Of a stretch of DNA of 64,000 nucleotides, positions 12,203 through 23,946 are shown one piece after another. Source of the DNA: Dichotomocladium elegans (taxonomy: Eukaryota > Mucoromycota > Mucoromycetes > Mucorales > Lichtheimiaceae). The notes below the pieces were generated by a model. It was not told the origin of the DNA, did no database searches, and was given only the letters and a program-made list of their open reading frames with translations. The translations under genes were made by a program, and so were the position numbers. The stretch spans positions 1 to 64,000 of the forward strand of contig JAIXMN010000046.1 in NCBI GenBank assembly GCA_025716815.1. Reading direction: 5' to 3'. Numbering within the stretch: the first letter of the stretch is position 1; each line of letters begins with the position of its first letter.

Positions 12203-12534
12203 TTTGAAATGGTGAAGATTCTTTATAAATGGGATTGAAAAAAGCAAGCAGTAAAGAGCAACCCAAAGAAATAGACTTTGCTCTTTTAAAGGTTTATTCT
12301 TGCTGCTATATCTTTTATGTACTCTTGACAGAACCATTTTTGATGGCTTGACCATGCATAAAGGCAACGATATTTCCTTTTTTATTCAGTTGAGCGACTG
12401 TTGACGGTGCATTATCCACCATCTGAATCTGGATGCTCAAACAACCCCTTTTTTGGAAGACCCTCCTGGGAAAAATATGAACCATGTCTAATTTTGGATG
12501 ACTGTATAACCGACTGAGCACGATGGGAACAACC
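12203..12534. other. Unassigned spacer
   Basis: No gene I can support. A minus-strand frame at about 12315-12521 includes VDNAPSTVAQLNKKG but has no start, family or neighbour to anchor it. Confidence 0.4.
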
Positions 12535-13276
12535 TATACGTGCAGGAATCTTTGGAGCGCGCATCACTCCCATGTAGCAAGCATCTGATTTCTTGAGGGG
12601 TGGAGTTCCATTGAGGGAGACTCACTGCACCCTGCAAACAGCACAGTGAAAATCGCAGTGAGTTGACAGATCATCCTGAAACATGTTCTTCAATCCACAT
12701 GCGCGCATGACAGTAGGCACATTCTGCGTCCATCATGCCAAAGGAATGTCTTTCTGGTTCTATACCACTTGTAATGCAGGCAATATTGTGACGCATGAGC
12801 TACATAGGTATTAGATAAGGTTACTTGCCTGGATAAACTGAGCAAACGGTGATTTTTAAACTAACTGCGACTTGCGTTTCAGCATTTTGATCATTATTGG
12901 CAGGATTCATTGGGCAATTATGATGTGAGTGTCACGAATGGCCGAGCTGATTGCAACTCGCACATCGTTGCTCAGATCTTCCCTCCTGCTCCTGCCTGAC
13001 ATTTTCCTTGCTTTGAGCACAGGCAGCCAAGTGTCTGGGATTTGCCAGACAATCGCGATGGCTGGTGCATTGATGGCTGGAAAGACCACAGGTGGGACAG
13101 GTAGGTGTAGTCATTATAATTGTATTGAAAAGATGGAGAGACTCGTCAGTTACAAAATCAGTTACAAAAGTAGAGGCCAAAACCTTTTAGTACTAGGGGC
13201 TATTGAGCTTATCAATCTGATCACTTCCTTTTTTGAAAGTGAGCTTATCTAATTTTTATCTTTTTAATATAGTAGG
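12535..13276 (-). mobile_element. Helitron 5' terminal fragment
   Basis: About 742 bp closely matching 52116-52853, the 5' end of Helitron 1, in the same orientation. It retains the two zinc-knuckle motifs (CPTCGLSSHQCTSHRDC and CASCNQLGH) and part of the next exon, then stops abruptly at 12535. Differences from Helitron 1 include many C/T or G/A changes at CpG. The outer end reads TACTATATTAAAAAG on the minus strand, against TATTATATTAAAAAG in Helitron 1, which helps fix the 5' terminus. It has no helicase and cannot move itself. Confidence 0.85.
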
Positions 13277-14597
13277 TATATAGAAAGGGAGGAAATATAA
13301 ATAAAAACTGGAAGTAAAGGTATGTGTGTTGCATTCCTGAGATTGCGGGGTATGAATCAACCTCAGTAACCTGAAAATATCAGATCACGTGAACAGTGGC
13401 TTAGATGGACGTTAAACACCTAGGAATACTGAAAAGTACAGACAATCCATACCAACAGCCAGGTGTTGAGGCAAACTTCTTGCAAATTCTGTAATTACAG
13501 CTGAAAAGTGGCATCATTGAGCTAGAGGTGAATGCACTGCATCATCCCTGCAATTATTTATATAGAAACTAATGAGGACAACCCTATGCAGATTTGGGAA
13601 TGGTTAGTCTATATTCACACCGAACTATAATAGTTTGGGCAAACACAATCGCTGATAGAGCTAATCAAGTCAGGGTCAACTCTGCATTCCTAAGTGTCAG
13701 ACCGCCCGGTATACGACCGGCGACATGATCGAACCGGCGTTACGGAGCGTTACAAACTGCAGATCCTTTCAACGGCGGTATGCGTACAGCAGGCTCCCGA
13801 AAGTAATATCTAACGCTAACTGACCGAAATGGGAGGCTGGACTGACGCTATCTCCCATTATTGTAAGCATATTGTGTCTGCTGTTACACTTTTGATATCG
13901 AGCCACTATTTTACGCTTTTATTAACATTTATCCTTGGGACAACCAATATTTCCGAAAAATTCGCAGTCTCTATGGTGACCAGACCGTAACACATTACCG
14001 CCAGCTGTTGCTATGGGAACGCCCGGTTGCTATAGGAATAGCCGATGGTCACGTGAAAAATTGCAGTTGCCATGGCAACTTGGAAAATGCTCCACCTGCG
14101 TATAAAGCGGAGAAATCACCTCAACATTCGTTAGTACCTTTAAAACAGCAACATGCGCTTTTTTTCCGGTAGATATACTTACATTTCCGGAGGGCATCAA
14201 CACCCGTCGGCTTCATGTTTGTCGGATTCCTCTGGGCGATAACTGCGAACAACAATTTATGAACAGCCGCAATACGGCGGTCGCATAGGGCCACCGGCTT
14301 GAACTAGAACTGTGCATTCCAATATTCCCCAGTTTGTGCTCAGCATGTTTTTGATCTAAGTTCAGACTCCTCGAATTTTGAGCACTGAGGGTGCACTCAA
14401 GGACCTCCATGGTTGAAAGTCCCAATTTGTAAAATTCTTGATCCAATGGAACAATAGTACTGGATTTTTCCTGGCCATTCAGCCAGTAGGATTTTTCCTG
14501 AAAATGACTTTGCAGGTCTGGTATGGACATTTGCTGAATATTTGATAAACCACTTTTTCTTTGCTGATCACTCAATTTATTTATGAAGCAAAGAATA
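13277..14597. other. Intergenic DNA with repeat fragments
   Basis: No supported gene. It holds a CG-rich patch near 13696-13790, an 8-bp inverted repeat AATGGGAG...CTCCCATT near 13827-13858, the promoter-like cluster described separately, and 14450-14540. That last stretch is repeated in inverted orientation near 34128-34275 and contains CTGGCCATTCAGCCAG. Confidence 0.5.
13965..14107 (+). promoter_or_regulatory. Cluster of X-box-like palindromes followed by a TATA box
   Basis: GTTGCTATGGGAAC (14007-14020), GTTGCTATAGGAAT (14026-14039) and the perfect palindrome GTTGCCATGGCAAC (14066-14079) lie within 75 bp. A weaker relative is near 13967. CACGTG lies at about 14050 and TATAAAG at 14101-14107. 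The 14-mers match the RFX-factor X-box layout (GTNRCC spacer RGYAAC). No intact gene follows; a short frame from ATGCGC near 14153 fails quickly. It could be an orphan promoter or a control region from a lost element or LTR. Confidence 0.4.
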
Positions 14598-14735
14598 TTA
14601 CAAGTTATATTCCTTTACCAGACAGCATGGGAAGAATGATTCAGCATGCCGAATCCACCCACAGCAGTCCCTGTTTGTTACTGTCTTTGCTGCCTCAGTT
14701 ATCCTTAGCATTAACAAGTCTGCTTCGTTGAGCTC
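14598..14735 (-). pseudogene. Tc1/mariner transposase, C-terminal piece (split by hAT copy 2)
   Basis: On the minus strand, reading away from the hAT boundary: ELNEADLLMLRITEAAKTV, then NRDCCGWIRHAESFFPCCL and a TAA at 14600-14598. This is the terminal segment usual in fungal Tc1-type transposases (D-C-x-G-W-I-R-H-x-x-x-F-F). It completes the ORF that breaks at 19948 on the other side of hAT copy 2. The 8-bp duplication ATTACACC (14736-14743 and 19940-19947) marks the cut. Confidence 0.8.
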
Positions 14736-14743
14736 ATTACACC

Positions 14744-17700
14744 TAGGGTTTCTCATCAAATCTGGATCTTATGATCCGATCTGGATCAAAAGGCAATGGT
14801 GCAGATTCAGATTGACCTCATCTCAGATTTTGCAGATCCAGTGTAGGACATTTGCAATCTGGATATGAACTGATCCGGATCGCATACGGATTGCACTTCG
14901 CAGATCTGTTCTGATTCGTTAGATCTGTCCAAATCAACCTAGACATTGGGTTCCTGCCATTATAATCCTGTTAATGTATAACAATAGCAATTACAGATGT
15001 GCAAGAAATGGGATGTGGGAGTTTGAGAATGAGGAATACAGAGAGTGCAAAGTTGCGGAATAAACAAAACCAGCAAGAAATGTAGCTTCGTTATAGCTCA
15101 TACATAGTTGACTTTGGCGAAATGACCGACTCTTTAGATAATAGCTGGTAGTATTTCGATGTGAAGCTGGCTCAATACACATCTCTTTTAGGATATCTCA
15201 GGTTTTATATTTGCAGAACGTGAAAGGTAAAAAGATCACGCAAACTCCTCGAAAGTAAATATTCCTTCCATATCAATCATTCCACGGCCATGCGCTTTTC
15301 CCCATATTTCCGTATTTCCTTTTCTCATTTTCCAGCGATCAGTATTTCTTGGTTTTCACCAAGCAATGATCACAAACGCAACCTGCGCCTCGATTTAGTA
15401 TACATATTTCCACCCATGGAACCCTAGCTATAATCCATCTCATATAGTCATCTCTATACTTCGCCATAGTGGAACATCAGCCTTTTGGTCATTCTATCCT
15501 CGTCTTCTCTCAGAAATCTCAATCCACTATTCCACCCTTCTCTTTATCATATATTAATCTTCATTCCATGCGGTAGCATATTCTTTATTGTCCTCATACC
15601 GATGGCGGTATTGTACATTCCTTTTATTCCATATAAGATCCTCTTCGTCTCTTCACTGACAGTAATCGATTCTCCTTTGCACAGTATACACCTTCGACGT
15701 TGGTGATAGAAGTAGCAGCCACTGCAAATCACCAGGGACATCGCGACGAGTATAGCTGCGGGTACAAATAACGAATGGTGAAAAAGTCAAACAGCTCACT
15801 AACACTTACCATAAACAGAGCTGTTGTGGCGCACAACAATTGAGGGAAGCATCAAGTGTTCCAGTAATATAAATGGAATGGATCAAACTGCAATTTGTGG
15901 TTGATTAGGATAACTGGGAGATCGTAAAGGCAGCTGGGGTAAGAGGGCCACGCAACATTGCTCAATTCGCGACAAATAAATTGTGCTTGTTCGCAAAATT
16001 TATCGACTTGATTGCGTGAAATGATCGTGAAATAAATGTAGCTGAAAGCAACGTATCAATAGTAAATGGCATTAATAATGCTTTGGAGGTGAATGAAAGG
16101 CCGGCATGAGAATGACGCATTGACTTGTTTGTCGCATGACCTCAGCACTGCCATTGCCTGTCCGAACACATTTGGAAAATAGAAGGAGCATAAAGAAATT
16201 GCCGGGCCTGAAATTGGCTCAAAATTTTTTTCTGACACCTGTCCGTTCTGTCAAGCATTTGTTCCCAGAATAGATATCTGATATCACGGTCGGTCCAATG
16301 GTTCTTTTGACAGGTACACACTTTGTTCAAGCAACAACAGCATTATTGATTCTTTGAGCACATAGCATGAATGTCGTTCGAAAGTATTAAAAAAAGGAGC
16401 GGTGAATATTGATCCATGCAAGAGAGCTTAGCCGGTTTCACATCACTATGGCCGATATCCTGAAACTAAGACGGTGATGAATTTGGCATATTGATGTTCA
16501 GGAACCATTATTTCCGGATCCGCCTGCGAGGCGGGATACTTGCACCTATCAAAGGTACTTCCTCTATCCAGGATCCATCACTGGTCTTGAAGAGGACAAT
16601 GAAAAGAGAATGCTCTCATCTGATACGTCCTAACAGGATTAAGCACTTACATCGCCGTTCTAATAGAATTATTATAAAAGAGAGATATTTTATTTTCAGG
16701 AATAAACATCAACCTCAAAGATACTTTTCTAGTTGTCTTTTTTCACTCTCTCTAACCCATCCACCTCATCTCGTCTCAACTACCACAAACGCATCAAGTA
16801 CCTCGCACTTTATTTTTTCTTGTAAATATCATTCAAGCTTGACTCACCTCACACTTGGTTACTAATATGTCTTTAAATACAGACACTTACCAAAGATCCA
16901 CTATGTCCAACTCAAGCACTTCTAACCTTGGCAAACGTTCCTCTGATCTTATGGTCAGCAGCGATTCTGAAGTTGATGTAGGTTATCAAATATTAACTAG
17001 AGACCTGCCTTCTGAGCTGTCAATTTCGAAACAGGGAATGCCCAGGTTATCCAGGGGAGGCAGCTTTATGTCCCTTGACTGCCAAGATTCCATCACGTCA
17101 ATTGATTCCGAGTGGGATGAGGACAATCGCAATGGCAATGGCGGCGGCCAGGACTCAAGCTCCGTCCAGTCCGCCGAAGGAGTGAGCGTCAAGGCCCGAA
17201 AGAACTGGGTGTACAAATGGTTTGACGCCGTTGAAGATCCAGTAACCAATACGCTCTATTACCGGTGTCGATTCACCGTTGGGAGCAAGGCATCACGTTG
17301 CAATAAGCGGTACAAGGACCCACGAGGTTCCACGACTGTTCTGAAGAAGCACCTTGGGACCCATTGCATTACTGCGGACACGTCGCTTACGCCGACCCAG
17401 CAAGGGACATTCCTTGACCGGCACTTCAGAGGTAGTGGGGATCTCATCCCTCCCCAATTCAACGATGAGCAGTTTAGACAAGCACTCGCGCTTTTCGTTG
17501 TGTCTGCGGCTTTGCCATTTACAATTGTCGAGAATCGCCACTTTCATACATTACTCAACCTTGCGCAATCAGCACCAAATCCAAGAGCAGTCAAACCGCC
17601 AAGCAACGATACGCTTGCACGCGCTGTATCTCACCTGTACGAGTATTACAAGTCTCGGATTATTGTCGTCCTACAAGAGCAAGAGAATCTGGCGTATACT

Positions 17701-19939
17701 GTTGACGCTTGGACCAGCGAATGGAGAACTGCCTTCCTCGGCGTCACCGTTCATTGGATTGACACCGAGTGGACACAACAGTCGATTGTTTTGGGTTTCG
17801 AAGAGCTTGTTGGACCACACACAGGAGCAAACATGGCGGCCGCTTTTGGAAAGGTCCTAAATGACTGGGGCCTCTCAAGGAAACCATTTTTTTTGACTGC
17901 TGACAACGCGTCAAATATGATCAAGATGGCCGAGCAAGTCGAGCGTAGTGTCGGCATCACTGTTTTTAATGCAACGGAAAATCGTATTCCTTGCATCGCG
18001 CACGTTATTAATCTCGCTGCTCAGAGTGTGATCCGCGACAGTTTAAAGGCTGAGGCAGCTGACAGCGAGCAAGGGGCTTTTGAGGACGAAGAAGAAGGAC
18101 CAGATGACAACACACCAGGTAAATATCAGAAAAAAAGATGAAATGAGCACACTTTTTCAACGCGACTAAATATCCTCACCTTAGGTATCATCTTGCGCAA
18201 ACTACGGAAGGGAATTGTCAATATCCGTGCATCTCCGCAGCGGCTTGCTCAGTACCGTAGTGCTTTTGACGGCATGTTTGAAGTGGAGGAACAGGTCACC
18301 AGTAGCCCTCTCGCTTTAATCCTAGACGTCCGCACTCGGTGGAATTCCACATACGAGATGATTCAACGGTCGCTGGAGGTCAGACGCGCATACAACAATA
18401 CTTGTCACAACATTCCAGGACTTGAACAATATGTGCTGTCTGATGACGAATGGTTGTGCTTGGAGAAAGTTTCATTATTGCTTCACGAATTTGCCAAACT
18501 GACACCACTGCTCTCTGGCGCGACATACCCAACCTTGAACCTTGTAATTCTCTCATATAACCGGTTGCTTGACCATCTGGAAAACTTTGAGGAGGACTGG
18601 AAAAATGTAAGCGAGGTTACAGTGAAGCGATTCCAGACACCAAACTTAATATGTTGATTCGTAGGAATGGCCCGCGCTATCAGAAGCAGCACGCTGTGGA
18701 TGGGCAAAATTAAAAGGCTACTACTGCAAGGCCGAAGGACATGCCTTTGCTGTCGCGACTGCTATGGATCCACGGCTGAAATTCCAATGGTGGGAGGACG
18801 AGAACTGGGGACACTTCGGTGATGTTGCGAAAGAGCAAGTGCAAGCGACCTGGGAAGCGTACAAGCCGATTGCTGGTCATGAGTCGTCCATTTGCAATCC
18901 AGATGCCTTAATCAGGAGGCTGCAAAGGATTGCTGACCAGCTGCAGGCATACGTCTCCGCAAATTGTATATTTGATGAGACAAACGGTGTCAATCAGGAG
19001 CTTGTTCTCAACTACTGGCGCGGCGAGGTGAACGAATGGAAAGAGCTGAAGACAATGGCGCGCAGATACCTGGCAATACCAGCATCGTCAGTCGGTTCGG
19101 AGCGCACATTTTCACGAGCAAAGCATTACATTCCAGCATCAAGAAATCGGCTCAATCCTGCAAAGCTTCGCGAGAGTGTACTTGTCAACTCGTGGTGTAC
19201 ATATTTCGGCGAGTAGATGGGCGTTAGCAGGCGGCAAACTAAAAGAAGATTGTTTATGCTAGAAAGATGTCACCTTAAGCGTGAGTCTCGTAAATAAATA
19301 AAAAAAGCTTTCGCGTCGCTGTAATTGCAGCAATTAACATTGATTAATAATACTTTGTTGCTGGTTTCGCAGTACAATTACATACATGGTTTCTCTGAAG
19401 GCAGACCAGCTTTGAAATGTGGTGGGCATGGGTGCAAAATTAAATTGTTCAGCTTGTGACCATCACCCAGCCACAACCATAGGCATAACTAGCTAGTCTG
19501 AAGCCATTCTGCCAGACATCAGAAGCGTTCCAAATGGCTCCCGCGTCAGCAATTATACCACTTTGCCTTCTATGGATCAAACCCTCCAGCTTTTTTAATT
19601 CCTATTGGGATTTTCTGTTCTTTGACGCTTAATTTTTTGCTACAACTGCTAATGTCATCTTAAAATCAACTTCGGTTTTCACCTTTCTCCGTTCTGACAG
19701 TATTGCTGAATGGCCATATTCTTTCCAATTTCGCTCTATTGATGTGTTTTAATAAATCTCCTCATTTCAGCATTACGGATCACGGATTGGGACGGATTGG
19801 GACGGATTGAAGCGGTGTGGATCCGGATTGCAATTTGCAATTCGTTTAGCAAATGGATCGGATTCAGTGTGAGCAATTCGATCTGCGGTGTGGATCCAGT
19901 TGGATCCAATCCAATCCAGATCCGCAATGAGAAACCCTA
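14744..19939 (+). mobile_element. hAT DNA transposon, copy 2 (complete, nested in Tc1/mariner)
   Basis: 5196 bp, with ends TAGGGTTTCTCAT (14744) and ATGAGAAACCCTA (ending 19939). It is flanked by a perfect 8-bp target duplication, ATTACACC, at 14736-14743 and 19940-19947. From 14913 to 19802 it is collinear with copy 1 with no indel, and every stretch compared is identical. The terminal arrays are 5'-shortened and carry many CpG transitions. It interrupts a Tc1/mariner transposase. 14925-16660 and 19217-19760 inside it show no other gene. Confidence 0.96.
16867..19216 (+). CDS. hAT transposase, copy 2 (three exons, 741 aa)
   Basis: Exons are 16867-18118, 18185-18606 and 18665-19216. The predicted protein is identical to that of copy 1, with the same BED-like finger, D280, D346, CxxH box and E704 in SSVGSERTFS. 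Start, introns and TAG stop correspond base for base at an offset of 13,689. It is the better candidate for a mobile parent because its element has a clean target duplication. However, its ends carry more CpG-type losses than those of copy 1, so its binding sites may be weaker. Confidence 0.92.
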
Positions 19940-19947
19940 ATTACACC

Positions 19948-20973
19948 ATACACCTGGAATAAATGGACTTTAATCAGCAAACATTTTCAGTCACAAATAC
20001 TCATTGTATTTACCTGCTTTGACCAAAATTCTTCAATTGGATTCACGAAAGGTGAATATGGGGGTAAATAAATACAACCATACCTGCGGCCTTTGATCGT
20101 CTCTCGGATAGTTTCATTTCGATGGATAGGTGCATTGTCCATGACAAGGTTACAGCCTTTTAAATTGTGAGCATCTAAAACGTCCAGCACCCCACAGATG
20201 AACTGCTTGTAATGCTCAGTTCTAGTCCCAATCCATACATTATGAACTGTTGCCTTGCCATCATGGTTTCGTTTTTTGCTGCTAACTGCTTCTGGCTTTC
20301 GTAAGGAAACATTGATCATGCCAACGTTGCAGATTGCACCCAAAATTGTCAATGAGATCCCGCAGTTCATTAGGACAGCTGTCTTGGCTGGCATTCCCTG
20401 TTTTGAGTGGCCAAAGTTCCTGCAAATATGAAGTTTGAAGCCTGCCTCGTCGATGAACACAGCTTCTGAAAAGTTGAACTTTTCATCAGCCATCCATTCA
20501 CTAACTGCCTGGAACCATTGCTCAACAACTTGATCAGAATTTTGCGCAGCTGGCAACTTCTCTAACTTCTTTAACGTGAGGGAGCATTTCTTCACCAGGT
20601 ACTTCTGAAGACTGGCCAACGTGATAGTGAGTCCATCAAATTCAGTGCACAGTGCATCCCATGGCTGACGGAGGGTTGCCTCTGGATGGGTCTCATAATA
20701 TGATACCAAGTAGCTGCTGTGCTCATCAAACAGCTTTTGATTGCTGTTCATAGCCTTCTTTTTCTGAAGTCTTGGCACTCGCTGTTCAGGATCATTCTTA
20801 TATTTGCAGACCCAATCTTGTGCTGTTCACTCCTTCACACCACAACGTCGACCAGCTTCAGCTGCAAATGTCCCTGAGTTGATGACCATCCACAACACGT
20901 TAACTCACTGTTCGAACGTGTAGATATGATAGGGACCCCTGGGAACAGTTGCAGCAATCCTATCTTTCTCCAT
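19948..20973 (-). pseudogene. Tc1/mariner (DD34E) transposase, main piece
   Basis: ATG at 20973 on the minus strand, followed by a helix-turn-helix region with two in-frame TGA codons (20907-20905 and 20829-20827). The second, in GVKE*TAQDW, sits where relatives have Arg. An uninterrupted stretch then covers the DDE core: VFIDEAGF, LVMDNAPIHR, and YLPPYSPFVNPIEEFW. There are 34 residues between the second Asp and the Glu, so it is DD34E. After WSKQ a GTAAAT donor and a TTCCAG acceptor suggest a last intron; exon 2 runs into hAT copy 2 and resumes at 14735. The frame at that splice is unresolved. Two stops plus the insertion make it inactive. I did not find its terminal repeats. Confidence 0.85.
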
Positions 20974-21363
20974 AGGCGCCTCTGACTCTTCTTCATTACT
21001 GTGCGGGTATTTTCTTTGGGTAAGCCCAGACTCAGACCCAGGACTGGGGTATTTTTAGGCAGGATGAGTCTGAAAAGAAATTACCTTTCTGAGAAAAATT
21101 GAACCGGCACTCCAAAAAGCTACCTAAAAATGATGCAAAAAGTATTGGTTGTCGCCAAGGAGCATATTGCAAGCTCACAGACAAAAGTCCTTGAAAGATT
21201 AAATGGACTAAGCAGTACATAAATGATCAACCACTGTTATATGGAACTCTACACTGTATATCATCAAGCTGTTGTGGCTACTTTTAAAAAAAGAAACAAA
21301 GCATCTGTTCAGAATTATATGCAGGTTGAAATTGAGACGCATATATTTATTGACTAGTTATAA
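20974..21363. other. Spacer between Tc1/mariner and Crypton
   Basis: An acidic in-frame leader (NEEESEAP) precedes the Tc1 ATG for about 30 nt. The rest is non-coding as far as I can see. Confidence 0.45.
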
Positions 21364-23946
21364 TTAAATGTTTGATCCTTTGGCGATCTTCCTGAACTTG
21401 TCTATTGATACAGAAAGGTGGCTTCTTTTTCCCTCCAATAGCCTTGCCGCCTCCTCGTGCGATATTTGTTCACTGTCTGCTTTTTTCTTCACCATATCGT
21501 ACACCTCTTTTCTTCTGCTGTAATACCTTGATTCCTTTCTCTCCATCCTCCAAGTGGTTCCATACATTCATTCCAAGTCCCTCACAGCAGGTCCACCAGC
21601 AATACCATTAACATACTCCTGCCATACCTCTGTAATGGTGATAAGACTTCGGTTAAGGTGGTATAAGGGGATACCACCCTGAAGGGGACTGTTGTCAGGT
21701 GTTGGAGTCGCCAAGTTGACACTGGGAGTCGAGCTAATGCCAGTACCAATTGATGTCAAGGCAGACAATTGAGCAGTTGAGCTGTTGTTATTGAAGCAGG
21801 CGTTGCCAAGGGCAAAGAAATCTTTAAACCCTTGGTTCATATTATGGAACTCAGTTGCCTGGTTAGATCGAATGGCTGCAAGGGAGGAGTGGATGGATTC
21901 GAAGCTGTCATTCAAGCTTGAAATAAGCTCCGGCAAGGCTGTTTGTAGCCTTTGTGAGGCAGTGAGCGCGACTTCATCTTCTTGGAGCAATGCAAGCAGT
22001 TCTGTTTCAAATTGTTGAAATAGCTCGTGTGAGAATATGTTACAGGACCAGAGATACAGGATTTTCAAGAAGAAGTTTGCCACAAAATTTAGTTGTTCAT
22101 ATAGACCGTCTAGGTTTTTCGTTTTTTTTTTGCTTCAAATTCGAATAGAAATTTTAGTATTTCGTTTCTCTTCTTCCTTTGAAATTAGAATAAAACATAA
22201 ATGGTTGGCCTCCCAAAACTATTATGGTTCAAAAAGAGGAGAAGGAGGACTCACCTATAGCCTTGATTGAAATGTTCTTGCTGCTATTGCCTTTAAATTT
22301 GACGAAAGGGTAGCAACGAAATACTAAAATTTGTATTCGAATTTGAAGCAAAAAAAAACGAAAAACCTAGACCGTCTATATGAACAACTAAATTTTTTGG
22401 CAAACTTCTTGTTGAAAATCCTGTAGAAGTCGGGGAATTTCTTCTTTAACAACACGGCGTCCTGTCAATTATTGAATACAATATAATGAATTAGACTCTT
22501 TTTGCAATTTCAGCAGTGCAGTAAAACGTTAGCCTTAAGTACCTGAAGAAGTACAAGTCTGAGGTACCGAAGCAGCAACAAGAAGTTAGGTCCAGTGATA
22601 TCTTCTTGTACTGAGCCGTCATGCTTGTCGAGCTTCTCCTTCCATTGGTCGAGCTCAGGAAAGATCATCGCCTGTAGCTCGTTTGGCAGGATCACCAGGG
22701 CGCGAGGCAGGAAGTAGTTGCCAGGATGATTGGGGAACCCAGCTAAGCTTTTCATCGCCTTGACCAGTAAACTTGAAACATAGCAGCCGACCATTCGATC
22801 AGTTCCCCACCGTCCTACCATCCGCTGTTGATCTCCAGAGACATTCTCTTGTGCGATCATGTTGAGAGCACTTTTTCTGTTCGCATGTGTTACTTTGGAC
22901 ATATGGATCCCCAGAGTTTTGAAAGCCTCGAGGTAAACCTTGTGCTGAGCTCGATAGCTTATTGGCGTGGATTTATCTGCTCCCTTGAAAAGGATGGTTT
23001 CATACCAATTCTCGCGCCTGGTGAAGTCTGGAAAAGGTTTGTTTTCAAAGTGGAAGCGAGAAAAAAGATACATGGCCAGTGCGCCAACTGAGCATAACTC
23101 GACTTCTTTGCTCCTTATTGAAGACCTGTACTCGATTTTTCCGTGCTGGTTTGTCTTCCCGAACGTGATTGTTGCGACCAATGCCACACATTGTGAGGCG
23201 CCTTGATTATCGATCTCGAGAGAGAAAAGATCCGCAAATTGCATGCCAAGGGTAGTCTGGCTTCTGCACAGCATTGCATGGCTCAGTAGGAAGCATAGTC
23301 GATCTCTGCAGCCACTTGGATTATTTTTTCGCACAAGAAAATATTCGCTGACTTGTTGGAGCTCTTGCTTTGTATAGCCATCGTTAAGAGTGTTCTTTCC
23401 CTGGTCTTCAAAATGTTTTCACTTGTCTTTGGCCTTTTGTATGTCAATTGTCTTCAAAAAAGTTCGAACAAGTGGACCTCTTGCATGACCATGTGGATTG
23501 GCACCCAAAGTTTTCTGCTTGTTGTACAGATCCACGGCAGCTTTGACGTATCCAAGGATAGATTCCCTGCTTAATGCGATCGGGGTGTCGTCGGCATTTC
23601 TCTTCAGCTTTCTTCCATACTTCATCACGAATTCCGCAAGGAAATAGCTCAGCTTTTGATCGGTAACTGTTTCCCCATTGCTGAAGTTTTGCTCAAGACA
23701 CCATCTCTATATGCCGACAATGTTATTAGCATCATTTTGTTTTTTTGCTTAAGCTGTACAATTTGCTACCTTCCATTCTTCTTGCTTTGCCATATACGCC
23801 TTAGATGTGTTCAACGGCTGGGCAGCCATGTTCTGAGTGATAATCATCTGATTGCTGCAGTACATGGCTGCATTATTGTCGATCATGCACTGAAGTCCTT
23901 CGTCATCGACTGTCGTTGGATTGTTGACTGCTTGCGTATTGTTCAT
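21364..23946 (-). pseudogene. Crypton tyrosine recombinase (Ndc10/CBF3-like) with GCR1_C-like tail
   Basis: Exon 1 is 23946-23770, exon 2 is 23706-22543, and exon 3 runs from 22461 and is broken by a MITE. Introns of 63 and 81 nt are GT-AG. Exon 1 ends in MAKQEEWK, joining RWCLEQNF, a classic Crypton N-terminal turn. A core-binding region follows with AAVDLYNKQKTLG. The catalytic part has CRDRLCFLLSHAML, NQHGKIE, THANRKS (HxxR), VGRWGTDRMVGCY (GRW and the nucleophilic Tyr) and FPNHPGNYFLPRA. Removing the MITE and one TA restores KKKFPDFYLWSC. The tail (ITEVWQEYVNGIAGGP, MYGTTWRMERKESRYY) resembles GCR1_C, the DNA-binding domain often fused to these recombinases. TGA codons at 23421-23419 and 21570-21568 interrupt it. 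The natural stop is TAA. Confidence 0.88.
22055..22425 (-). mobile_element. Stowaway-like MITE copy A (inside Crypton)
   Basis: 371 bp counting the TA on both sides. Ends are TACAGGATTTTCAAGAAG and GTTGAAAATCCTGTA, with inverted repeats over about 105 bp. The TA duplication and short non-coding body indicate a Tc1/mariner-derived MITE. Copies B (31545), C (33054) and D (34523) share the whole sequence. In the Crypton sense it carries CTATAGGTGAGT, a strong splice-donor-like site. Confidence 0.93.

Noticed and set aside
12315..12521. DDE motif VDNAPS as a Tc1 fragment
   Set aside because: Only five residues resemble MDNAPIH; the surrounding sequence has no Tc1 features.
13696..14152. Solo LTR retrotransposon end
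   Set aside because: It starts TGTCAG and contains a TATA box, but I found no matching 5-bp duplication, no convincing CA end, and no primer-binding or polypurine site.
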